Source of the DNA: Candidatus Uhrbacteria bacterium RIFCSPHIGHO2_02_FULL_46_47
GTDB lineage: Bacteria > Patescibacteriota > Patescibacteriia > GWA2-47-26
Reading direction: 5' to 3'
NCBI GenBank assembly: GCA_001790815.1
Contig: MGDU01000006.1
Location: 1 to 32,879, forward strand
DNA length: 32,879 nucleotides
Part shown: positions 13,611-20,060 of the stretch, in pieces
Position numbering within the stretch: the first letter of the stretch is position 1
How the letters are laid out: every line of letters starts with the position of its first letter
The notes under the pieces: generated by a model
Told to the model about the DNA's origin: nothing
The model's input: only the letters and a program-made list of their open reading frames with translations
Database searches by the model: none
Translations under genes and position numbers: made by a program

Positions 13611-14450
13611 ATGATTTCAATCATTATCCCTGCCTATAACGCGGAAAAAACTATTGCTCGGTGTTTGAAATCCATCCTCGCGCAATCATACCAGGATTTT
13701 GAGGTCATTGTGGTGAATGATGGTTCTACCGATAACACCTTGAAAAACATAGACAGTACCATTGCACGATTGCGCAATCGTGCAATCAAGGTGCGGGTGG
13801 TTTCACAGGAAAATCGCGGGGCGCAAGCGGCACGCAATCGCGGATGGCGGGAAGTACAGAAACACACCACTCCTAACCCCTCCTCCGAAAGGAGGGGAAA
13901 CGATTTAATTTCCTCCCCTTACGAAGGGGAGGTTAGGAGGGGTCTGGCACGCTATGTTCTCTTTTGCGACGCGGATCTTGTATTGCGCCGCGATTGCCTT
14001 GAAAAAATGGTGCGGGCGTTGGAAAAGCATCCAGAAGCATCATATGCATACTCGTCATTTAAGTTTGGCTGGAAAAAATTTAAGCTTTGGCCATTTGATG
14101 CGGAAAAACTTCGCGAGATACCCTATATTCATACGACCTCGCTGATACGTTATTCCGCAATTGTAGGGCTTAGCCCTAAGGAAGCCAGGGCTAAGCCCTT
14201 AGGGCCGTTCGATGAATCGATAAAGCGTTTGCAAGATTGGGATCTTTGGCTCACCATGCTGGAGCAAGGACATATTGGCATTTGGATTCCGGAAGTGCTT
14301 TTTCACGTGATCAGTACCAAAGGCACGATGAGTTCATGGTTGCCTTCCTTTGCCTACAAAATCCCCAAATGGCTAGGCATTCAACCCAAGGCTGTAGCGC
14401 GCTATAATGAAGCCGTCGCGCGTATAAAGGAAAAGCATAATCTCGTATGA
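13611..14450 (+). CDS. Family 2 glycosyltransferase
   Basis: A 279-aa GT-A fold glycosyltransferase. The N-terminal nucleotide-sugar domain shows ISIIIPAYNAEKTIARCLKS, VVNDGSTD (35-41), ENRGAQAARNRG and a DxD-type CDADLV that binds the metal. A later QDWDLWLTMLEQG is the family's C-terminal acidic motif. It should add a sugar to an envelope glycan, but donor and acceptor cannot be deduced. No membrane helix is obvious. Three palindromes are inserted in frame, at about residues 51-58, 86-111 and 186-196. It overlaps the first ABC permease gene by 4 nt (ATGA), tying it to the export block. Confidence 0.9.
   Translation: MISIIIPAYNAEKTIARCLKSILAQSYQDFEVIVVNDGSTDNTLKNIDSTIARLRNRAIKVRVVSQENRGAQAARNRGWREVQKHTTPNPSSERRGNDLISSPYEGEVRRGLARYVLFCDADLVLRRDCLEKMVRALEKHPEASYAYSSFKFGWKKFKLWPFDAEKLREIPYIHTTSLIRYSAIVGLSPKEARAKPLGPFDESIKRLQDWDLWLTMLEQGHIGIWIPEVLFHVISTKGTMSSWLPSFAYKIPKWLGIQPKAVARYNEAVARIKEKHNLV
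13761..13786. repeat. 26-bp perfect palindrome in the glycosyltransferase
   Basis: ATTGCACGATTGC followed by its exact reverse complement. Translated in frame between the VNDGSTD motif and ENRGAQAARN. Confidence 0.8.
13866..13943. repeat. Long double-hairpin TCCTAACC/GGTTAGGA element in the glycosyltransferase
   Basis: ACTCCTAACCCCTCCT and AGGAGGGG with an AT-rich linker of about 14 nt, then CCTCCCC/GGGGAGG, ending GGTTAGGAGGGGT. In frame, just upstream of the DxD motif. Confidence 0.88.
14166..14198. repeat. GGGCTTAGCCCT palindrome in the glycosyltransferase
   Basis: GGGCTTAGCCCT (14166-14177) and AGGGCTAAGCCC (14187-14198) are perfect inverted arms around a 9-nt spacer, translated in frame (GLSPKEARAKPLG). 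Confidence 0.8.
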
Positions 14451-15256
14451 CATTGCGAAAATATTTAAAAGTGGCGGCCATGCACTGGGAATTGCGGATG
14501 GTCTATCGCGTGAATGCAATACTGGAGACCTCTGGTAACCTTTTAACGATGCTCGTTACTCTGGCACTCTGGCTTTTTGCATTTCATCGAGTGGGAGGCG
14601 AGAGTATTGGCGGATATACCGAGAGTCAAATGGTCAGCTATTTAATTATCGCAGGACTCATTACAAGTACGCTGTGGCACACTTCACAAGGTGATTCGAT
14701 TATCAGTGCAATTCGTCATGGCCGTATCTCGAAATATTTTGTCAAACCAATAAGTCTGACAGTGAATCACTTTATCGCGCAAACAGTTGACCATCTTCTG
14801 CGCTTTGCGTGGAGTATACTGGCCATTTTCGTTTTTCTTTTCGCGTTTGGCATACCCATACCGTACGCCGTGGATTTATCACAAATTCCGCTCTTTTGTC
14901 TATTTTTTATTCTCGCGATTGGCATTCAATATCTAGTATTTTACAATGCTGCACTGCTGGCATTTTGGATGGAGGAAGTTTGGGGGATTACGTTTACGAT
15001 TCGCGTGCTTGCGGATATTGCGGCAGGTGCGTTTATTCCACTGGCGCTGTTTGCGCCTTTTTGGCAGCGTGTATTTGATTTTTTGCCATTCAAATACATT
15101 ATTTCTATTCCCGTCAACACACTGCTGGGAAGAGTCCCAGCGCATGAGGTGTTGCCAGCACTACTGGGAAGCGTAGTATGGCTCATCGTATTTGCCATAC
15201 TTACGAAAATCACTTGGGTACGAGGAGTACGCCATTACTCTGCGGTTGGAGGATAA
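14447..15256 (+). CDS. ABC-2 type transporter permease (1 of 5)
   Basis: A 269-aa membrane protein with about six hydrophobic helices, like the PF06182-type ABC-2 permeases that act as heterodimers with one ATPase. Landmarks are GYTESQMVSYLIIAG after the first helices, a cytosolic KYFVKPIS segment, and the C-terminal RHYSAVGG tail. This tail (R-x-Y-S-x-V) recurs at the end of the other permeases in this block, so all five look like paralogues. It overlaps the glycosyltransferase by 4 nt and is followed 5 nt later by permease 2, so the first two permeases form a translationally linked pair without a nearby ATPase. Confidence 0.85.
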   Translation: MTLRKYLKVAAMHWELRMVYRVNAILETSGNLLTMLVTLALWLFAFHRVGGESIGGYTESQMVSYLIIAGLITSTLWHTSQGDSIISAIRHGRISKYFVKPISLTVNHFIAQTVDHLLRFAWSILAIFVFLFAFGIPIPYAVDLSQIPLFCLFFILAIGIQYLVFYNAALLAFWMEEVWGITFTIRVLADIAAGAFIPLALFAPFWQRVFDFLPFKYIISIPVNTLLGRVPAHEVLPALLGSVVWLIVFAILTKITWVRGVRHYSAVGG

Positions 15257-15261
15257 ATGAT

Positions 15262-16044
15262 ATGCGACGCTACTTTAGGATCTTCGCTGTACTTGCGCGG
15301 TATAATTTTATACATCAAACGACGTATCGGCCATCATTCTTTTTTGCTATTTTCGGAAAAGTCTTGCGACTTGTACTTTTTCTTGCCTTTGCCGATGCGA
15401 TTTTTCGAAATGTTCCTGAAATTGCCGGATGGACTCTTGAGCGTATTCCATTTTTGATTCTCACACTTTTTGTACTTGAGTTTCTTGCCGGAGTTGGGTT
15501 CCATCGCAATCTTTTATTTTTCCTATACGAATTATTGTATGAAGGAAAATACGATTACATTTTAACGCGACCGGTAAGTCCGGTATTCCTTACCTCATTT
15601 CGCGTGATTGATTTTTTTGATATATTGCCGCTTTTCGGAACGCTCACCATGCTTATATGGTACATTGTAGTGGCACACACGCCACTTCTAACTGTATTCG
15701 GTTATGTCATACTCATTGGCGCCGCGTACTTTATTCTTTTTGGCTTTGCACTAATACTTTCTGCAATTAATTTTTGGACATTGATACAAACCGGAGTGGG
15801 GCGTTTATATGAAAGCATTGGCCGGCTGAATCGTTTTCCGCTTGATGTACTGCCAAAGTTTTGGCGGGTAGCGTTGTTTTATGTGGTGCCGGTGGCCGTG
15901 GCCGGCAATATCCCAGCAAAATTCCTTATTGGCACTTGGTCTTGGTGGCAACTACTTTATATTGTTGTCTTTGCCATAGTAATTTTTGTCGTAGCAGTCA
16001 AATTCTGGTACCGCGCCCTGCGACACTACAGTTCCGTTGCATAG
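15262..16044 (+). CDS. ABC-2 type transporter permease (2 of 5)
   Basis: A 260-aa protein, with the start chosen as ATG 15262 (MRRYFRIFAVLARYNF), directly after permease 1; a longer frame overlapping permease 1 is unlikely. It has about six membrane helices, a cytosolic segment KYDYILTRPVSPVF, and ends ALRHYSSVA. The DYIL-ARP/TRP-V motif is closest to permease 5 (DFILARPVDSQF), so permeases 2 and 5 look like the same subunit type, while 1, 3 and 4 resemble each other. This suggests at least two original A/B permease pairs. It is followed by a promoter-operator that starts the next transcription unit. Confidence 0.85.
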   Translation: MRRYFRIFAVLARYNFIHQTTYRPSFFFAIFGKVLRLVLFLAFADAIFRNVPEIAGWTLERIPFLILTLFVLEFLAGVGFHRNLLFFLYELLYEGKYDYILTRPVSPVFLTSFRVIDFFDILPLFGTLTMLIWYIVVAHTPLLTVFGYVILIGAAYFILFGFALILSAINFWTLIQTGVGRLYESIGRLNRFPLDVLPKFWRVALFYVVPVAVAGNIPAKFLIGTWSWWQLLYIVVFAIVIFVVAVKFWYRALRHYSSVA

Positions 16045-16054
16045 ACGTAACCAC

Positions 16055-16082
16055 CGGTTTCATGGTATAGTCCATGAAACCG
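16055..16082 (+). promoter_or_regulatory. 28-bp palindromic operator over an extended -10 promoter (site 1)
   Basis: Perfect arms CGGTTTCATGG (16055-16065) and CCATGAAACCG (16072-16082) flank TATAGT (16066-16071). The TGG of the left arm plus TATAGT reads as an extended -10 element. The expected start of transcription is near 16078, about 28 nt before the regulator ATG. An identical 28-bp site lies at 16492-16519. A dimeric repressor bound here would block the promoter. Confidence 0.75.
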
Positions 16083-16105
16083 TTTAATTTATCTAACTTT
16101 TTAAT

Positions 16106-16480
16106 ATGGCACGATTTAGTGATCAACGAATGCCGCATGATGTACAAGATAAGGTATGGGATGAGTTTTGCGAGCTCATCGCAAAATTAAAAACACACGA
16201 TGAAGCGCGCCGATTTTTCAAGGATTTATTGAATCGGCAGGAACGGTTAATGCTGGTGCGGCGTCTGCAAATCGCAAAGTTGCTCACCTTAAAGGCGACC
16301 TATAGTCAGATTGTAGATATCCTCAAAACGGGTAAGCCAACAATCGCACGTGTGCAGAGATGGTTGCAATTTGGGCGCAGGGGATTATCGGATAGCATCA
16401 AACGGATACGAACTCCGTCTTTTCGAGCTTTGGAACAACGGTACAGAGATTATTATCGCTACTATAAAAAAACGAATTAG
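16106..16480 (+). CDS. TrpR/YerC-like transcriptional regulator
   Basis: A 124-aa all-helical protein resembling the YerC/YecD branch of the TrpR superfamily. Family features: VWDEFCELIAKLKTHDEARRFFKDLL, then EERLMLVRR-type NRQERLMLVRRLQIAKLL, then the helix-turn-helix TYSQIVDILKTGKPTIARVQRWL. The basic C-terminal tail (about 95-124) is long for the family. It probably binds DNA as a dimer, and the effector is unknown. It sits between permeases 2 and 3, and an identical 28-bp palindrome lies just before and just after it, over its own promoter and over the promoter of permease 3. Autoregulation and control of the downstream export genes is the simplest reading. Confidence 0.85.
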   Translation: MARFSDQRMPHDVQDKVWDEFCELIAKLKTHDEARRFFKDLLNRQERLMLVRRLQIAKLLTLKATYSQIVDILKTGKPTIARVQRWLQFGRRGLSDSIKRIRTPSFRALEQRYRDYYRYYKKTN

Positions 16481-16491
16481 TAAAAATAATA

Positions 16492-16519
16492 CGGTTTCAT
16501 GGTATAGTCCATGAAACCG
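16492..16519 (+). promoter_or_regulatory. 28-bp palindromic operator over an extended -10 promoter (site 2)
   Basis: Identical to site 1: CGGTTTCATGG (16492-16502), TATAGT (16503-16508), CCATGAAACCG (16509-16519). Transcription should start near 16515, about 11 nt before ATG 16526 of permease 3. An ATG inside the palindrome (16511) is too close to the -10 to be transcribed, which argues for the 16526 start. Confidence 0.75.
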
Positions 16520-16525
16520 AAGAGT

Positions 16526-17320
16526 ATGCGAAAATATTGGACTATAATTACTACCATGTGGGCGAGGGCTTTGATCCATCGCTTTACGATTGTGGCATAT
16601 CGCACGGGAGAACTCTTTGAGATTGTTTTTCTTTTGATTTTGTGGACTGCCTTGTTTAAAGGACGTGATACGATCAGCGGTTATACAATTCAGGAAATGA
16701 TTACCTATGTGCTTGTGGGAAATCTTGTTTCTATTGTGACGCGCAATTTCCTTACTGATTTTATGACCAAAGAAATAAAAGACGGAGCACTTTCAATTTT
16801 TGTGGTAAAGCCAATAACGTATCTTCGCTATGTTCTTGTGCGCGAATTAGGACGAGTGAGCTTGCCATTTCTCATAAGTCTTGTTTCACAAATCGGGATT
16901 ATGCTTATTTTTGCGCGCCAACTTGTAATACATACAAGTTTTGTTCATTTTGCACTGTTTATTGTCATGGTCGCATTTGCATTTCTTATTGAATTTTTTA
17001 TTTCATTTTTGATTGGAGCAACTGCATTTTGGACTGATGAAACTGATGGACTATCCCAAACGATTTATCGGCTGAAGCGTTTTTTGTCCGGCGGTTACTT
17101 TACCTTGAGTTTATTGCCCGCACTTTATATACAGATTAGTCTTGCGCTTCCATTTGCCTACTCATTTTATGTGCCAACTCAACTTTATTTACAAAAACTT
17201 ACACTGTGGCAAGGTCTGAAGGGTATCGGCATACAGATTATATGGATAGCATTACTTTATTTATGCATTAAACTTGTCTGGCGCCGCGGCACGCGAAGAT
17301 ACGAAGGGGTAGGAATTTAG
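16526..17320 (+). CDS. ABC-2 type transporter permease (3 of 5)
   Basis: A 264-aa protein with about six membrane helices. Landmarks are GYTIQEMITYVLVGN (compare GYTESQMVSYLIIAG in permease 1), the cytosolic LSIFVVKPITYLRY segment and the C-terminal TRRYEGVGI. The start at 16526 (MRKYWTIITTMW) is chosen because the upstream in-frame ATG at 16511 lies within the operator and would precede the transcription start. Permease 4 starts the same way (MKKYWTIFRV) and follows after 3 nt, so these two arose from one ancestor or were aligned by duplication. It is first in the unit presumed to be controlled by the YerC-like regulator. Confidence 0.85.
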   Translation: MRKYWTIITTMWARALIHRFTIVAYRTGELFEIVFLLILWTALFKGRDTISGYTIQEMITYVLVGNLVSIVTRNFLTDFMTKEIKDGALSIFVVKPITYLRYVLVRELGRVSLPFLISLVSQIGIMLIFARQLVIHTSFVHFALFIVMVAFAFLIEFFISFLIGATAFWTDETDGLSQTIYRLKRFLSGGYFTLSLLPALYIQISLALPFAYSFYVPTQLYLQKLTLWQGLKGIGIQIIWIALLYLCIKLVWRRGTRRYEGVGI

Positions 17321-17323
17321 CGT

Positions 17324-18121
17324 ATGAAAAAATATTGGACAATTTTTAGAGTGGAGTTGGAAAATACAATAGCATTCCGTGGTCCGGCATTTATTTGGAT
17401 GCTTTTTGATTTGTTATGGATTGTAGTTTATCCATTTATTTGGGTTTTTATTATTCGCGCGCAAGGCGGCGAAATACAGGGTTGGAATGTTACGGCGATT
17501 ATTCTCTATTTCGTATTTATGGCAGTGATGAATAATTTTATTTTAATGCATCCGGAAGTGCATGTGGGTGATGAAATCTACACTGGCAATTTTTCCAACT
17601 ATATTGTTAAACCCTTGAGCTATCTCATGAATGCATTTATCCATGAAACCGCGTGGAAAGTCGTGCGTACCATACTGTTTGTTCCAATTTTATTTTTACT
17701 GATACTTATTATTTTACGCTTGGGTGGATTTACCATACATGCCAATCAGGCGCCATTTGCCATACTCGTGGCACTACTGGCGGTACCAATCTATTTTTTG
17801 TCGGCATTTATCATTGGTCTTACAAGTTTCTGGCTTGAGGATTCCAGCATCGCGCGAACTATTTTTTGGACAACCTCCGGATTATTTGGTGGACAATACG
17901 CGCCATTTGAACTGATGCCGCGTTTTCTTGATAGAATCGCTTCGGCACTTCCTTTTAAGTACGCCATATATTTTCCATTGCGCGTTGCAAGTCAGACGAT
18001 GTCGTCAGCGGAGATATTGCGAGGTGTATTGATGCAGGTAATTTGGATGATTGCGCTTTTTATCTTAGCAAAATTAGTTTGGAAAAAAGGCCTTACGCGC
18101 TACAGTGCTGTCGGACGTTAA
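17324..18121 (+). CDS. ABC-2 type transporter permease (4 of 5)
   Basis: A 265-aa protein with six predicted membrane helices. The N-terminus MKKYWTIFRVELENTIAF resembles permease 3. The cytosolic NFSNYIVKPLSYLMN segment matches the xxVKP(I/L)S region of permeases 1 and 3. The C-terminal tail TRYSAVGR fits the shared tail motif. It is immediately followed (3 nt) by permease 5, giving a 3-4-5 run before the ATPase. In the usual organisation of this family one ATPase serves two permeases, so one subunit here appears supernumerary. No soluble domain or peptidase is fused. The substrate is unknown. Confidence 0.85.
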   Translation: MKKYWTIFRVELENTIAFRGPAFIWMLFDLLWIVVYPFIWVFIIRAQGGEIQGWNVTAIILYFVFMAVMNNFILMHPEVHVGDEIYTGNFSNYIVKPLSYLMNAFIHETAWKVVRTILFVPILFLLILIILRLGGFTIHANQAPFAILVALLAVPIYFLSAFIIGLTSFWLEDSSIARTIFWTTSGLFGGQYAPFELMPRFLDRIASALPFKYAIYFPLRVASQTMSSAEILRGVLMQVIWMIALFILAKLVWKKGLTRYSAVGR

Positions 18122-18124
18122 TAT

Positions 18125-18910
18125 ATGCGACGATATCTTAAATTGCTTAAAATTTTAGTGCGCGTGTCATTTATTCGCGCGCTTATGTTCCGGGCCGCGT
18201 TTTACATGGACATAGCATATTCGTTTATTTGGCTCGGTTTATTTTTCATAATTATCCAGATATTATTTTCCCATACGGAAGAAATTGCGGGGTGGAGCCG
18301 AGCAAATCTTATTGTCCTGCTTGGAGTCTGGTCGTTCCTGGATGATCTTGGCGCTGGAACATTTTGGGATGGTATAAAACGATTGCCGGATTTAGTTGCC
18401 GATGGCGCTATGGACTTTATTTTAGCGCGCCCTGTTGATTCGCAATTTCTTATCGCGGCAGAGAGATTCAGATTCAGCCGCGTGCTCGTGATTTTGGCGG
18501 ACGTGGGACTTATTGCATATGGACTGACGATTGGAGAGATGGCACCATGGCATACTATAATTTTACGGTTTCCCGTTTTGGTTGTTTCCGGTTATATAAT
18601 CGCGTTATCGGTAGTTTATTTACTGCATACGCTTGGTTTTTGGTTTTTGCGCATTAATAATGTATGGGCACTCTACGATGGTCTTGAGGGTATTGCTAAA
18701 TATCCGCTTGACGTATTTGGACGCCACATTAAATTACTTTCACTGACCATCGTGCCGCTTACGGTCATGTTTATGTTTCCCGCGCAGGCGTTGCTTGGGC
18801 GAATTACAACATTAGAGGTATTGTATGCCCCGGTCGTTGCCGCCATCTTTTTTGCCGTTGCACGGTGGTTTTATCAGTATTCAGTGCGACGCTATAGCTC
18901 AGTTGCTTGA
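18125..18910 (+). CDS. ABC-2 type transporter permease (5 of 5)
   Basis: A 261-aa protein with about six membrane helices. The N-terminus MRRYLKLLKILVRVSFIRA, the cytosolic MDFILARPVDSQFLIA segment and the tail VRRYSSVA make it the closest relative of permease 2. It is the permease next to the ATPase gene, separated by about 120 nt containing a truncated palindromic element, a double-hairpin element and a possible extended -10. The spacing suggests that repeats were inserted between permease and ATPase genes that were once adjacent. Confidence 0.85.
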   Translation: MRRYLKLLKILVRVSFIRALMFRAAFYMDIAYSFIWLGLFFIIIQILFSHTEEIAGWSRANLIVLLGVWSFLDDLGAGTFWDGIKRLPDLVADGAMDFILARPVDSQFLIAAERFRFSRVLVILADVGLIAYGLTIGEMAPWHTIILRFPVLVVSGYIIALSVVYLLHTLGFWFLRINNVWALYDGLEGIAKYPLDVFGRHIKLLSLTIVPLTVMFMFPAQALLGRITTLEVLYAPVVAAIFFAVARWFYQYSVRRYSSVA

Positions 18911-18914
18911 GTTG

Positions 18915-18923
18915 TGATATGAT
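18915..18923 (+). promoter_or_regulatory. Possible extended -10 before the ATPase gene
   Basis: TGA plus TATGAT (18918-18923) matches an extended -10. No convincing -35 is seen. If used, the transcript would begin near 18930 and run through the repeats into the ATPase gene. Confidence 0.3.
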
Positions 18924-18930
18924 ATTTGAT

Positions 18931-19015
18931 CATAACCCCTCCTAACCTTTTCATATGTTGTAGCCGCAGGTCTTTATCCTGCGCGATTATACGCCGCCTA
19001 AAGAGCGGCGACTAC
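18931..19015. repeat. Truncated CATAACCCC element followed by a 56-bp GTAG double hairpin
   Basis: 18931-18957 carries only the left arm (CATAACCCCTCCTAACC) of the long palindromic family. From 18960 a GTAG...CTAC element follows, with CGCAGG/CCTGCG and CGCCGC/GCGGCG hairpins; it is 56 bp, against 51 bp for the copies at 8012, 20869 and 26865. Confidence 0.75.
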
Positions 19016-19032
19016 ACGGAAGTCAAAATAAT

Positions 19033-20013
19033 ATGCCGATTATTGAGGTAAAAAATCTTACCAAGAAATACGAATACTATAAAAAAGCGCCGGGACTTTT
19101 GGCGTCTATGAAAAGCTTATTCCATCGTGAAAAATTGTACACCGAAGCAGTGAAAAATATCTCATTCACCGTGGAGGAAGGGGAGTTAGTAGGATTTCTT
19201 GGACCAAACGGAGCCGGGAAAACGACAACATTGAAGATGCTTTCGGGCATTTTGTATCCCACAAGCGGGGAAGCAAAAGTACTAGGGCACGTGCCTTGGA
19301 AGCGCGAGAAAAAATATCAAAAGCAATTCGCGATTGTCATGGGGCAGAAAAATCAGCTTTGGTGGGATTTGCCAGCCATGGACAGTTTTATTCTGAACAA
19401 AGAAATTTATGAAGTGCCGGATGCGCAATTTAAGAAAACCGTAGATGGACTGGCAGAACTTTTGGAAATAAAAGATATTCTTGATGTTCAAGTCCGCAAA
19501 CTCAGCCTTGGCCAGCGCATGAAGTGCGAACTTATCGCGGCGCTTCTGCATCAGCCGAAAGTATTGTTTCTTGATGAGCCAACAATTGGACTTGATGTAG
19601 TGTCACAGCAAAAAATGCGTGAGTTTATCAAAACCTACAATGAGCAGAAAAAGACAACTATTCTTCTTACCTCGCATTACATGGAGGATGTTAAAGCGCT
19701 TTGCAAACGTGTCATTATTATTGATCATGGTGAAATCCGCTATGATGGAGCTTTAAGCGCGCTTATTGATAAATATGTTGATCACAAAGTTATTACGGTA
19801 ACATTTACAAAGCCGGTTGAACGCGTTGATCTTGAAAAATTCTGTCCGGTTATGGAATGCACGCCGCTTCGGGCGGTTCTAAATGTTCCTAATGAGGAAG
19901 TGAAAAAAGTTGCCGCAAAAATTCTCACGACTTATCCGGTTGATGATATTTTAATTGATGAAGTGCCGGTTGAAGATGTCATCCGCAGGATTTTCACGAC
20001 CGGAAAATCGTAA
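19033..20013 (+). CDS. ABC transporter ATP-binding protein
   Basis: A 326-aa ATPase that powers an ABC-2 exporter. Walker A is GPNGAGKT (57-64), the Q-loop is in VMGQKNQLWWDLP, the signature is LSLGQRMKCELIAALL, Walker B is VLFLDEPTIGLD and the H-loop is LLTSHYMEDV. The segment VMGQKNQLWWDLPAMDSF is characteristic of ATPases that pair with PF06182-type permeases. A C-terminal extension of about 85 residues may contact the permeases or regulate activity. It is the only ABC ATPase in the window, so all five permeases may share it. The adjacent glycosyltransferase and O-antigen-ligase-like genes hint at glycan export, but drug or lipid export is equally possible. Confidence 0.93.
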   Translation: MPIIEVKNLTKKYEYYKKAPGLLASMKSLFHREKLYTEAVKNISFTVEEGELVGFLGPNGAGKTTTLKMLSGILYPTSGEAKVLGHVPWKREKKYQKQFAIVMGQKNQLWWDLPAMDSFILNKEIYEVPDAQFKKTVDGLAELLEIKDILDVQVRKLSLGQRMKCELIAALLHQPKVLFLDEPTIGLDVVSQQKMREFIKTYNEQKKTTILLTSHYMEDVKALCKRVIIIDHGEIRYDGALSALIDKYVDHKVITVTFTKPVERVDLEKFCPVMECTPLRAVLNVPNEEVKKVAAKILTTYPVDDILIDEVPVEDVIRRIFTTGKS

Positions 20014-20015
20014 GT

Positions 20016-20060
20016 CCACCCTGCCTCCCCTTAATGTAAGGGGAGGGGAGGAGGGGTTAT
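20016..20060. repeat. Palindromic element providing an RBS for the next gene
   Basis: CCTCCCCTTA and TAAGGGGAGG form the hairpin. The right end GGAGGAGGGGTTAT reaches directly to ATG 20061, so its AGGAGG can serve as a Shine-Dalgarno sequence. Confidence 0.8.

Noticed and set aside
16511-16525. ATG 16511 as the start of permease 3
   Set aside because: It lies inside the palindromic operator, 2 nt after the -10, so the mRNA would not include it. ATG 16526 gives the same N-terminus type as permease 4.
17639-17650. A third copy of the YerC-like operator, at a CCATGAAACCG half-site
   Set aside because: Only one arm is present, inside the permease 4 coding sequence, with no central TATAGT and no second arm.
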